Below the pieces are notes generated by a model that saw only the letters and a program-made list of their open reading frames with translations, did not search any database and was not told the origin of the DNA. The position numbers were made by a program, and so were the translations under genes. A stretch of 64,000 bases of DNA from VXNE01 sp963668365 (lineage in GTDB: Bacteria > Pseudomonadota > Gammaproteobacteria > Pseudomonadales > Azotimanducaceae), in assembly GCA_963668365.1 (NCBI GenBank), contig OY764266.1, positions 2,790,001-2,854,000 on the forward strand, given 5' to 3'. Below, piece by piece: positions 18,593 through 26,272 of this stretch (position 1 is the first letter of the stretch; each line of letters begins with the position of its first letter).

Positions 18593-18976
18593 TCAGCGAA
18601 TCGCGGAGCCCCCTTTTTTGGCGTCCCGCCCCGCGTCCCGGCCGGCCTTCAGCCGCGCCCGACACAGCGCCTCGCTCGCCTCCACCAGCCGGCGAGACAC
18701 CTCCCGGAAACGCTTGTGCTCGGCCACCTGCGCGCGCGTCTCCTCCAAGGCTGCGCGCGGAACCCCCCGGGTCACCGTCTTGCCGCCTACCCGGCGCATC
18801 AGCGCCCAGCCGGGGTGGCCCGGATCGCCCGCGCGCGCGCAGTGGCATGTCGGCTTGCCGCACTTGCGGCGCGTCTCCACCAGCGACCCGGGGCGGAAGT
18901 CGCCGACCACCGCGAGTTCGCCGATCAGGGCGTCGCGTCGGCGTTCGAGTTCTTCGATGTTCTCGGCGCTGGGCAT
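18593..18976 (-). CDS. DUF6788-like accessory ORF (ORF A) of the ISKra4-type element
   Basis: A small basic protein with the core SLVETRRKCGKPTCHCARAG, HPGWALMRRVGGKTVTRGV and a predicted helical C-terminus (HKRFREVSRRLVEASEALC). Such ORFs are commonly found directly upstream of, or fused to, ISKra4-type transposases. I take MPSAENIEELERRRDAL at 18976 as the start; a longer frame reaches 19012. It ends nine codons after the A6G5 run (minus strand AAAAAAGGGGG), where the transposase frame lies at -1, so frameshifting or transcriptional slippage could make an AB fusion protein. Confidence 0.7.
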   Translation of the reverse strand: MPSAENIEELERRRDALIGELAVVGDFRPGSLVETRRKCGKPTCHCARAGDPGHPGWALMRRVGGKTVTRGVPRAALEETRAQVAEHKRFREVSRRLVEASEALCRARLKAGRDAGRDAKKGGSAIR

Positions 18977-19094
18977 GTTCGGATCTCCTGTCCGGTTATT
19001 CTGTAAAGGCATTATGCCTTACAGACTTCCGCCCGACACCCTCATGTTCCACAATCCCAACAAATCTGACGTGCGCCCTGCGGGCGGCGGGCTT

Positions 19095-19123
19095 TTGACA
19101 CTCAGGACACACGTCCCTATGAT
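19095..19123 (+). promoter_or_regulatory. Near-consensus sigma-70 promoter for rpmF
   Basis: TTGACA at 19095-19100, a 17-bp spacer, and TATGAT at 19118-19123: a perfect -35 and a one-mismatch -10 at optimal spacing. It lies 30 bp outside the right end of the ISKra4-type element and about 85 bp upstream of the rpmF start codon, so it probably drives rpmF and the fab genes now that yceD is gone. Confidence 0.8.
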
Positions 19124-19209
19124 GCGCGGCGCCGCCGCGGCCGGGTGCGCGAAGACGCCCGTTCGCCGGGGCGGCGGGGCAAGCGGGAACGGAAGAGGAA
19201 CAGAGCGGC

Positions 19210-19386
19210 ATGGCGGTACAAAAGAGCAAGGTGACGCGCCGGCGACGTGGCAATCGCCGTTCTCACGACGGGTTGTCGAAACCTGTGCTGTCAGTCGATT
19301 CGACCACGGGCGAGACGCATCGGCGCCACCATATGACCAAAGACGGCTTCTACCGCGGTCGCAGCATCCTCGAACCCGACGATTGA
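19210..19386 (+). CDS. rpmF: 50S ribosomal protein L32
   Basis: A 58-residue gene. The start MAVQKSKVTRRRRGNRRSHD is the canonical L32 N-terminus, and THRRHHMTKDGFYRGRSI is the conserved C-terminal part. The zinc-binding cysteines of some L32 forms are absent, which is normal for gammaproteobacterial L32. It is the first gene of the fatty-acid cluster; the usual next gene, plsX, is missing and fabD follows after 94 bp. The upstream partner yceD is also missing. Confidence 0.95.
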   Translation: MAVQKSKVTRRRRGNRRSHDGLSKPVLSVDSTTGETHRRHHMTKDGFYRGRSILEPDD

Positions 19387-19480
19387 CCTTGGCGCGCAAG
19401 ACCGCCAAGACCGCGTGACGTGATGTCCTGCGTGCTGCCCCGAATGCTGCCCACCACCCATTGATCGGGAGATCTCCAGC

Positions 19481-20398
19481 ATGGCGATAGCTTTCGTGTT
19501 TCCGGGACAGGGCGCCCAGCGGGTCGGTATGGCAGCCGACTTCCTGGCGGCGGATAGCCTGGTCGGGGAACGCTTCGAGGAGGCAAGCGACGCGTTGGGA
19601 TTCGATCTGGCCCGCATCGTGTTCGAAGGACCCGCTTCGCGTCTCGTCGAGACGGAAGTCACCCAGCCCGCGCTGCTTACGGTCGGCGTTGTCCTCTGGG
19701 AAGCCTGGCGGGCGCGGGGGGGCGCAATGCCCGCGGTGATGGCCGGACACAGCCTCGGGGAATACACGGCGTTCACGGCGGCGGGGAGCATGGCCTTCGC
19801 GGATGCGGTGCGCCTGGTCAACGCTCGCGGGCGTTTCATGCAGGAAGCCGTGCCGGTTGGCGAGGGTGCGATGGCGGCCATATTGGGGCTGGACGACGAA
19901 GCCGTGGCGGCGTGCTGCGAGGTGGTCGAAGGCGTCGCGCAGCCGGCGAATCTGAACGCGCCTGGTCAAGTTGTGATTTCGGGTGCCGCGGCGGCTGTCA
20001 AGGCTGCTGCCGCGGCCTGTTCCGAAGCCGGCGCTCGGCGAGCCGTCATGCTCGACGTGAGTGCGCCGTTCCACTGCGAACTCATGCAGCCTGCGGCGGA
20101 TCGATTCAAGGCGGCGCTCGATGCCGTTGACTTGTGCTCTCCGGACGTGCCCGTCGTGCACAACATCGACGCGACGGTATCGGCGGACCCCGACACGATC
20201 CGGCGGAAACTGATGCAACAGATTTGCTCCCCGGTTCGATGGACCGACTGCGTGGCGACCATCCGCGGCCACGGCGTGGACCGGTTGCTCGAATGCGGGC
20301 CCGGAAACGTGCTGGCGGGTCTGGTGCGCCGCATCGACAGGTCTCTGCAAGTCGCCGGCATAGGCACCGTGGAAGGCATGCAATCGGCGCTCGAATAA
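19481..20398 (+). CDS. fabD: Malonyl-CoA:ACP transacylase
   Basis: FabD loads malonyl groups onto ACP for fatty-acid elongation. The N-terminal FPGQGAQRVGM and the nucleophile elbow GHSLGEYTAF (Ser near residue 90) are intact, as are SAPFHCELM with the catalytic His and the C-terminal LECGPGNVLAGL. At 305 aa it has standard length. A GGGAG sequence lies about ten bases upstream of the ATG. It follows rpmF directly, without plsX or fabH. Confidence 0.96.
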   Translation: MAIAFVFPGQGAQRVGMAADFLAADSLVGERFEEASDALGFDLARIVFEGPASRLVETEVTQPALLTVGVVLWEAWRARGGAMPAVMAGHSLGEYTAFTAAGSMAFADAVRLVNARGRFMQEAVPVGEGAMAAILGLDDEAVAACCEVVEGVAQPANLNAPGQVVISGAAAAVKAAAAACSEAGARRAVMLDVSAPFHCELMQPAADRFKAALDAVDLCSPDVPVVHNIDATVSADPDTIRRKLMQQICSPVRWTDCVATIRGHGVDRLLECGPGNVLAGLVRRIDRSLQVAGIGTVEGMQSALE

Positions 20399-20470
20399 CC
20401 ACGTGCATGTTTTCGGTTTTTTTGGGGATGCGGTGCTCGGCTTGCGACCTCAGGGCTGCGCCAAGGCGAC

Positions 20471-20604
20471 CAGCAATTCTCATTATGCCCGTCACCCGTC
20501 TCCAAGGGACTCGGTCCTGGCGGTCGATTTGGCCCGGATTGAGTAGGGAAAGGAAACCGTTATGTGCCTGAAAGTGAAATGAGGCGCCAAAATGAGAATT
20601 GCTG
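20471..20604. mobile_element. 134-bp MITE with 14-bp terminal inverted repeats and 9-bp target duplication
   Basis: The terminal repeats CAGCAATTCTCATT (20471-20484) and AATGAGAATTGCTG (20591-20604) are perfect reverse complements. They are directly flanked by identical 9-bp sequences CAAGGCGAC at 20462-20470 and 20605-20613, the expected target-site duplication. The interior has no coding capacity. This is a textbook non-autonomous miniature element, inserted between fabD and acpP. Its parent family is not clear; the right end reads inward as TTCTCATTTTGGCGCC, which recalls IS21-type ends, but this is only an impression. It explains most of the 357-bp fabD-acpP gap; the remaining roughly 150 bp before acpP may hold a promoter, none of which I can define. 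Confidence 0.85.
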
Positions 20605-20755
20605 CAAGGCGACACAAGGCGACAGCTTTGATTGCACATGGATGGAGCGGTGCTTACACTACCGCACCGCCCTCCGAGATCGGCCGTGAACCGCGAATTC
20701 GGGAGCAGGCGGCGCGGTTTAGCGCGGAAATTTCGACAGACCATGGACGAACAAC

Positions 20756-20989
20756 ATGAGCAGCGTTGACGAAAGGGTGAAAAGGCTTATCTGCGACCAG
20801 CTAGGTTTGAAAGAGGAACAGGTCAAGGACGAAGCGTCTTTCGTCGATGATCTCGGAGCGGACTCGCTCGATACGGTCGAGTTGGTGATGGCGCTGGAAG
20901 AAGAATTCGAGACCGAAATCCCGGACGAGGAAGCGGAAAAGATCACCACCGTCAAGGAAGCCATCGACTACATTCTCGCGCATCAATAA
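20756..20989 (+). CDS. acpP: Acyl carrier protein
   Basis: A 77-residue acidic ACP with the phosphopantetheine attachment serine in GADSLDTVELV (S37). It carries intermediates through fatty-acid and lipid A synthesis. In most gammaproteobacteria acpP follows fabG; here it precedes it, so the local order is fabD-acpP-fabG-fabF. Confidence 0.97.
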   Translation: MSSVDERVKRLICDQLGLKEEQVKDEASFVDDLGADSLDTVELVMALEEEFETEIPDEEAEKITTVKEAIDYILAHQ

Positions 20990-21137
20990 ACGCGCGAACC
21001 TGCTTCGCTCCTGGCAGGCGTCGCAGCATCTCAACCAGTCAAGTGGTCAATTCGGCAGGGTTTGAGTACCGCGTAGCGGTAAAGGGCTGCGTGCGCTCCC
21101 GTGCCGCCGAAGGCGCTGGACTTGGTGCCGATTCCAC

Positions 21138-21869
21138 ATGAACAAGAAACGCGTGGCGCTCGTCACCGGGGCGAGCCGCGGCATCGGACGCGCCGTCGCC
21201 TCCCGCCTCGCTAGCGACGGGTTGTTCGTCGTGGGCACCGCCACTGCGGATGGGGGCGCGGAGCGTGTTCGCGCAATGCTCGGCGAGAACGGAGCCGGCG
21301 TCATCCTGCGATTGCAGTCGAGCGATTCCATTGCGACAGCGGTGCGCAAGGTGGAACAGGACTTCGGTTCGCCGTCGGTGCTCGTCAACAATGCCGGAGT
21401 CACCCGCGATGGCCTGTTGATGCGCATGTCCGACGACGCGTGGCAGGAGGTCATCGATGTCAACCTGTCGGGCGTCTACCGCCTGACCAAACCATTGCTG
21501 CGGTCCATGGTGCGTGCGCGATGGGGGCGCATCGTGAATATTGGTTCTGTTGTCGGCAGTATGGGGAATGCGGGGCAGAGCAACTATGCCGCCGCGAAGG
21601 CCGGGGTCGAAGGATTCACAAGGGCCCTGGCGCGCGAGGTGGGCGCGCGGGGCATTACCGTCAACGCCGTCGCGCCAGGATTCATCGACACGGACATGAC
21701 CGCCGAACTGTCGGAAGCGCAACGCGCCGAGATCGCGAAGCGAATTCCCGTTGGCAGAATGGGCGGCACGGAAGAGGTCGCGGGGGCCGTTTCTTTCCTC
21801 GTCGGCGACGAGGCCGGGTACATCACCGGCGAAACCGTGCATGTCAACGGCGGATTGCACATGCACTGA
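21138..21869 (+). CDS. fabG: 3-oxoacyl-[ACP] reductase
   Basis: The NADPH-dependent ketoreductase of fatty-acid elongation. The cofactor motif TGASRGIGRAVA, NNAGVTRDGLLMRM, and the catalytic YAAAKAG (Y150/K154) match FabG closely, as does the C-terminal ITGETVHVNGGLHM. The 243-aa length is standard. It lies between acpP and fabF, 148 bp after acpP; that spacer contains no recognisable gene. Confidence 0.96.
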   Translation: MNKKRVALVTGASRGIGRAVASRLASDGLFVVGTATADGGAERVRAMLGENGAGVILRLQSSDSIATAVRKVEQDFGSPSVLVNNAGVTRDGLLMRMSDDAWQEVIDVNLSGVYRLTKPLLRSMVRARWGRIVNIGSVVGSMGNAGQSNYAAAKAGVEGFTRALAREVGARGITVNAVAPGFIDTDMTAELSEAQRAEIAKRIPVGRMGGTEEVAGAVSFLVGDEAGYITGETVHVNGGLHMH

Positions 21870-21955
21870 CCCGTGCCTACACTTTCGTGGATGACGCGCT
21901 GGGCCGGGCCGCAGGCAGCGATTTGCACTGACGACCGCCTGAACAAAGGGAAATA

Positions 21956-23194
21956 ATGGACAAACGACGCGTAGTGGTCACCGGGCTGGGCCTGCTCTCG
22001 CCGATCGGCAATGCGGTCGAGACCGCTTGGGAAAACGCGCTGGCCGGGGTAAGCGGCGCAGCGAGCATCGACACTTTCGACACATCGGCGCATAGCGTCA
22101 AGATCAGCGCGGCGGTGAAGGACCTGGACGTGACCGAGCACCTGGACCGCAGGGAAGCGCGGCGCATGGATGACTTCATCCAGTATGGCCTCATCGCGGG
22201 CATCCAGGCCGTCGAGGATGCGGGCATAGGGGATCTGGACGATGCTTCCCTCGGCCGTGTCGGCGTCGCGATCGGGTCGGGCATCGGCGGCATCATCACG
22301 ATCACGAGAACCGAGGAGGCTCTGAAAAGGGGAGGACCGCGCCGCGTGTCGCCGTTCTTCGTGCCGGCGAGCGTCGTCAACATGCTGGCCGGCAATCTGT
22401 CGATGAAATACGGCTTCAGGGGCCCGAACCTGGCCATCGTTACCGCGTGTACGACAGGCGCGCACAATATCGGCTACGGGGCCCGGACCATCCAGTACGG
22501 CGACGCGGACGTCATGGTCGTGGGTGGCTCCGAGAAAGCGACGTCACCGCTGACCGTGGCGGGTTTCGCCTCCATGCGAGCGCTTTCCACGCGCAACGAC
22601 GATCCCCAGGGCGCAAGCCGACCGTGGGACCGGGACCGGGACGGCTTCGTGCTGGGAGACGGGGCGGGCGTCATGGTGCTCGAGTCCTACGAGCACGCCC
22701 AGAAGCGGGGTGCCCACATCTACTGCGAATTGGCTGGATTCGGCATGAGCGCCGACGCGCACCACATCACCAGTCCCCCGGACGACGGTGCGGGCGCCGT
22801 CACTTCGATGAAGAACGCCATCAGCGATGCCGGGCTGACAGCTGACGACATCGACTTTGTCAACGCCCATGGCACCTCAACGCCCCAGGGGGATGTGGCG
22901 GAGACCCTCGCCGTCAAGACCGTGTTCGGCGCGGATACGCGCACGCCGGTCAATTCGAGCAAATCGATGATCGGCCACCTCCTCGGCGCCGCCGGGGCCG
23001 TGGAGGGCATCTTCACCGCGTTGTCGGTGGAGCGCCAGGTGATCCATCCCACGATCAACCTTGATCTCCCGGGCGAGGGATGCGATCTCGATTACGTCTC
23101 CGGGGAGGCGCGCGAAATGCCCGTCAAGGCGGCGCTTAGCAACTCGTTCGGATTCGGCGGCACCAACGGCAGCCTGGTCTTCACGCGCATCTAG
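21956..23194 (+). CDS. fabF: 3-oxoacyl-[ACP] synthase II
   Basis: The elongating condensing enzyme. The catalytic cysteine is in VTACTTGAHNIGYG (C165), and the histidines are in NAHGTSTPQGD and SKSMIGHLLGAAG. The C-terminal NSFGFGGTNGSLVF is typical. At 412 aa it is full length. GGGAAATA precedes the ATG as a probable ribosome-binding site. In P. aeruginosa pabC follows fabF; here mltG follows after 79 bp. Confidence 0.97.
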   Translation: MDKRRVVVTGLGLLSPIGNAVETAWENALAGVSGAASIDTFDTSAHSVKISAAVKDLDVTEHLDRREARRMDDFIQYGLIAGIQAVEDAGIGDLDDASLGRVGVAIGSGIGGIITITRTEEALKRGGPRRVSPFFVPASVVNMLAGNLSMKYGFRGPNLAIVTACTTGAHNIGYGARTIQYGDADVMVVGGSEKATSPLTVAGFASMRALSTRNDDPQGASRPWDRDRDGFVLGDGAGVMVLESYEHAQKRGAHIYCELAGFGMSADAHHITSPPDDGAGAVTSMKNAISDAGLTADDIDFVNAHGTSTPQGDVAETLAVKTVFGADTRTPVNSSKSMIGHLLGAAGAVEGIFTALSVERQVIHPTINLDLPGEGCDLDYVSGEAREMPVKAALSNSFGFGGTNGSLVFTRI

Positions 23195-23273
23195 CCCTTG
23201 ACACTAGCCAGCCGCGGCTGTCCGGGACGACGGACGCGAACGGAACACTCTCCCTCCGAGTAGAATCGGCGCC

Positions 23274-24302
23274 ATGTCCCGGCGTTTGCAGTACAGCCTC
23301 GTTGCCGCCGCCACGCTGGCGATCGCGCTGGGATCGCTCGCCGCATGGAGGCTCGTGCATGCGTGGGCGGATCGGCCCGGTCCCCTGCTCGAGCCGGCCG
23401 TTGTCGAGATTGAACCGGGAACCGACTTTGGCCGCCTGGCGCGCGACCTGGAACACAGAGAGGTGGTGGGGAGCGCAGCCCTGTTCTCGGCTCTCGCGCA
23501 CCTGGAGGAGGCGACCGAGTCCGTGCGCGCTGGCGAATACCGGTTTGCGCCGGGCGCCGACCCGAATACCGTCTTGCGGCAGCTTGTCCACGGGGATGTG
23601 GTTTTCTACAGGTTGCAGATCCTGGAGGGCTGGACGGTTTCCGACCTGCTCGATGCCGCCGCGAAAGCGCCGGGGCTCGAACCGACGCTCGAGGGAACGG
23701 AAGTCGGCGAACTCCTCGTTCGCCTGGGTCTGGGTTCGGATCACCCGGAGGGGCAGTTCTTCCCCGACACGTATCACTATGCGAAGGGCGCCACGGACGC
23801 CGAGATATTGCGCATGGCGTACCGCAAGATGCGGTCGGTGATTCAGACCGAGTGGAATGCGCGAGCCGGGGACCTCCCGTATCGCAATCAATCCGAAGCG
23901 CTCGTCGCGGCGTCGCTGGTGGAAAGGGAGACCGGCCTGGCAGAGGATCGGGCGAGGGTCGCCGGGGTGTTTGTCCGCAGGCTTGAGCAGGGCATGCGGC
24001 TACAGGCCGATCCTTCGGTGATATACGGGCTGGGACGGGAATTCGACGGCAACCTGACACGATCGCAACTCGCCCGCGACAACCCCTACAACACGTATAC
24101 CCGGTTCGGCCTGCCGCCGACGCCGATCGCGTTGCCCGGACGCGCGGCGATCCATGCGGCGCTGCATCCGGCGGAGGAGGAGGTCATGTTCTTCGTCGCG
24201 CGCGGCGACGGGTCCAGCGAGTTCTCGACGACGCTGGAGGAGCACCTCGAGGCGGTGAGGCGGTTCCAGCTCGCCAAGAGAAGCGTCGGAGAGCGCCGCT
24301 GA
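23274..24302 (+). CDS. mltG: Endolytic murein transglycosylase MltG
   Basis: A single-pass inner-membrane enzyme that cleaves nascent glycan strands and may set their length. One N-terminal transmembrane helix (SLVAAATLAIALGSLAAWRL) is followed by a LysM-like region and the YceG/MltG catalytic domain. The catalytic glutamate is in ASLVERETG (about E217, the equivalent of E218 in E. coli). The motifs LQADPSVIYGLG and NPYNTYTRFGLPPTPI are intact. Its stop codon overlaps the start of tmk. Confidence 0.95.
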   Translation: MSRRLQYSLVAAATLAIALGSLAAWRLVHAWADRPGPLLEPAVVEIEPGTDFGRLARDLEHREVVGSAALFSALAHLEEATESVRAGEYRFAPGADPNTVLRQLVHGDVVFYRLQILEGWTVSDLLDAAAKAPGLEPTLEGTEVGELLVRLGLGSDHPEGQFFPDTYHYAKGATDAEILRMAYRKMRSVIQTEWNARAGDLPYRNQSEALVAASLVERETGLAEDRARVAGVFVRRLEQGMRLQADPSVIYGLGREFDGNLTRSQLARDNPYNTYTRFGLPPTPIALPGRAAIHAALHPAEEEVMFFVARGDGSSEFSTTLEEHLEAVRRFQLAKRSVGERR

Positions 24303-24925
24303 TGGCGCGCGGACGGTTCATTACCCTGGAGGGGTCCGAGGGCGCCGGGAAATCGACCAATGTCGAAGTTGCCGCACGATGTCTGCGCGCGATGGACATC
24401 GAGGTGGCGGTCACCCGCGAGCCCGGCGGCACGCCGCTTGCGGAGGAAATCCGAGGCCTGCTCCTGTCCACTCGGGAAGAAGCCGTCGATCCGCTCGCCG
24501 AGACGCTGCTCATGTTCGCCGGCAGGGCGCAGCACGTTTCCGAGGTCGTCGAACCGAATCTCCGAGCGGGGCGCTGGGTGCTGTGCGAACGCTTCACCGA
24601 TGCGACCCATGCCTACCAGGGCGGGGGCCGCGGCGTTGACGCCGATCTGATCGACACCCTTACGGATCTTGTCCATCCGAGCCTCGAACCGGACCTGACG
24701 CTGTATCTCGATGTGCCCGTGGAACAGGCGCTCGCCCGCATAGGGGCGCGGTCACTCGATCGTTTCGAACGCGAACGGAGGGCATTCTTCGAACGGGTGC
24801 GCACGCGCTACGTCGAACTCGCACGGGGCAACGCCCGCATCTGCGTCATCGACGCTTCCCGGTCGCCCGCCGAAGTGGCGGCGGCGATCGAGAAGCGCCT
24901 GCGCGCATTCCGGGAGGCGTCGTGA
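24302..24925 (+). CDS. tmk: Thymidylate kinase
   Basis: Phosphorylates dTMP to dTDP. It has the P-loop EGSEGAGKST at the N-terminus, TREPGGTPLAEEIR, and the DR-type motif CERFTDATHAYQGGGR, followed by a LID region (ARSLDRFERERRAFFERVR). The 207-aa length is normal. Overlaps with mltG (1 bp) and holB (4 bp) indicate a coupled operon. Confidence 0.96.
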   Translation: MARGRFITLEGSEGAGKSTNVEVAARCLRAMDIEVAVTREPGGTPLAEEIRGLLLSTREEAVDPLAETLLMFAGRAQHVSEVVEPNLRAGRWVLCERFTDATHAYQGGGRGVDADLIDTLTDLVHPSLEPDLTLYLDVPVEQALARIGARSLDRFERERRAFFERVRTRYVELARGNARICVIDASRSPAEVAAAIEKRLRAFREAS

Positions 24926-25815
24926 GCCTTCCCCCCTGGTTGCTGGAGCCGTGTCGCCGGTTCGAACGGATGATGGCGAGCGGTCGGACGCCGCACGCCG
25001 TGCTTGTGCATGGACCGGGCGGCTGGGGCGAGGAGATGCTCGCGTCGTGGTGTGCGCTGACGCTGTTGCGACTGCAGCCGGAGTCAGACGCGCGCGCCCT
25101 CGCGCATCCCGATCTGCGTTGGATCGATCCGGACGGCCAGACGGTCAGGATCGACCAGGTCCGGGGCGTCGGAGAATTCATGTATCAGACCGCACAGCGC
25201 GGCGCGGCGAAGGTCGCCGTATTGAACCGCGCCGACCGCATGACGGTGAACGCGGCGAACGCCCTGCTGAAGACCCTGGAAGAACCCTCGTCGGGAGGTT
25301 TTCTGATTCTCGTGACGGACGCGCCCGATCTGTTGCCCGCCACCGTGCGCAGCCGTTGTCAACGTATTCCCGTGTTCGCTGTTGGCCAGGCGGATGTGCT
25401 TGCGTGGCTCGTGGCGCAGGGCTTCGAGGCGGACCGCGCCGCAGCGCATGCGACGGAACTCGGCGGTGCGCCATATAGAGTCCTGGAGGCATTGGAGCGT
25501 GGAGACGACCCCATCGGGGTCGTGTTGAACGCGGTTGCCACTGGTGAGCAGTCGAGTCTCAAGGCCGCGGAAGCGTGGCGCAATGAAGACCTGGTCGAAC
25601 TCACCGGCCGTTGGGTGCGGATCGTGCACGGCATGGCGCGGGATGCCGAGGACCCGCGGGCCCTGGTTGACTTCGCGGATCAACTCACGATGCTGCGGAT
25701 GGCGGCGTTGACCAGCAGCGGCCTCGGGCGTCAGCTCCAGCTTGAACGGCTGCTGTTCGCCTGGACCTCGCTTCCATGGAAGACGAGCGGGGCGGGCCGA
25801 AGACGCCGGCCTTGA
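24922..25815 (+). CDS. holB: DNA polymerase III subunit delta'
   Basis: The delta' subunit is a structural clamp-loader component. The AAA+ fold is recognisable from VLVHGPGGWGEEMLASW (a P-loop position lacking the canonical GKT, as expected for delta'), RIDQVRGVGEFMYQTAQ, VLNRADRMTVNAANALLKTL with EEPSSGGFLILVT, and TVRSRCQRIPVF. The zinc-binding cysteines seen in many homologues are not obvious. Context (tmk-holB-pilZ) is the conserved gammaproteobacterial order. Confidence 0.93.
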   Translation: MSLPPWLLEPCRRFERMMASGRTPHAVLVHGPGGWGEEMLASWCALTLLRLQPESDARALAHPDLRWIDPDGQTVRIDQVRGVGEFMYQTAQRGAAKVAVLNRADRMTVNAANALLKTLEEPSSGGFLILVTDAPDLLPATVRSRCQRIPVFAVGQADVLAWLVAQGFEADRAAAHATELGGAPYRVLEALERGDDPIGVVLNAVATGEQSSLKAAEAWRNEDLVELTGRWVRIVHGMARDAEDPRALVDFADQLTMLRMAALTSSGLGRQLQLERLLFAWTSLPWKTSGAGRRRRP

Positions 25816-25893
25816 GGCACTGAGATTTCCCACGGCAGACGGGGCCACTGACCTACGGACGAGGCACGTCGCGGTCGGCCATAATTCTGCGTC

Positions 25894-26262
25894 ATGGCGG
25901 ATCAGACTCACGAGGCGCGGGAGTCGGGCAGAAACGACGGCGTCCTTTCACTCTGGATCAGGGACCGGCGGGTACTGCGCGCCGCGTACATGCCGTTTCT
26001 GACGCACGGGGGATTGTTCGTTCCGACGGACAGGCATTTTCGCCTCGGCGATGAGGTCTTCCTGGTGCTGCGCCTGTTGGATGAGCTGGAAAGGATTCCG
26101 GTGGCGGGCAAGGTCGTCTGGGCCACGCCGAAGGGGGCGCAGGGCCAGCGTGTGGCCGGGGCGGGCGTACAGTTCAGCTCCGATTCCGGCTTCCTGCGGG
26201 AGAAGATCGAGAACTACCTGGCGGGCGCGCGGGAGACGGACTACCGAACGCACACCATGTGA
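25894..26262 (+). CDS. pilZ: PilZ domain protein (type IV pilus assembly PilZ)
   Basis: A 122-residue single-domain PilZ protein, recognised from LRAAYMPFLTHGGLFVPTD, FRLGDEVFLVLRLLDE, and IPVAGKVVWATPKG with AGAGVQFS. As in the pilus-type PilZ, the N-terminal RxxxR c-di-GMP-binding motif is not evident, so it probably acts in pilus assembly or twitching by protein contact. It closes the fab-holB run. Its stop codon lies 2 bp from the target duplication of the following insertion sequence. Confidence 0.9.
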   Translation: MADQTHEARESGRNDGVLSLWIRDRRVLRAAYMPFLTHGGLFVPTDRHFRLGDEVFLVLRLLDELERIPVAGKVVWATPKGAQGQRVAGAGVQFSSDSGFLREKIENYLAGARETDYRTHTM

Positions 26263-26272
26263 CGGGCTAGCT

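Larger units (their letters stand above)
17250..19065 (-). mobile_element. ISKra4-family insertion sequence
   Basis: An element of about 1.8 kb with two overlapping genes in the -1 arrangement: a DUF6788-like small ORF and a large transposase. Candidate ends are the short inverted repeat ATTTGTTG at 17250-17257 and CAACAAAT at 19058-19065, placed within 10 bp of the transposase stop codon and about 50 bp upstream of the first ORF. No matching target duplication is visible outside these ends, so the boundaries are approximate. It sits between maf and rpmF, where yceD is normally found. Confidence 0.75.

Noticed and set aside
17364..19418. 684-aa plus-strand ORF across the ISKra4-type element
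   Set aside because: It is the reverse-strand shadow of the transposase and accessory ORF in high-GC DNA; its translation is Arg/Ala/Gly-rich and shows no domain. Its tail also overlaps the real rpmF in another frame.
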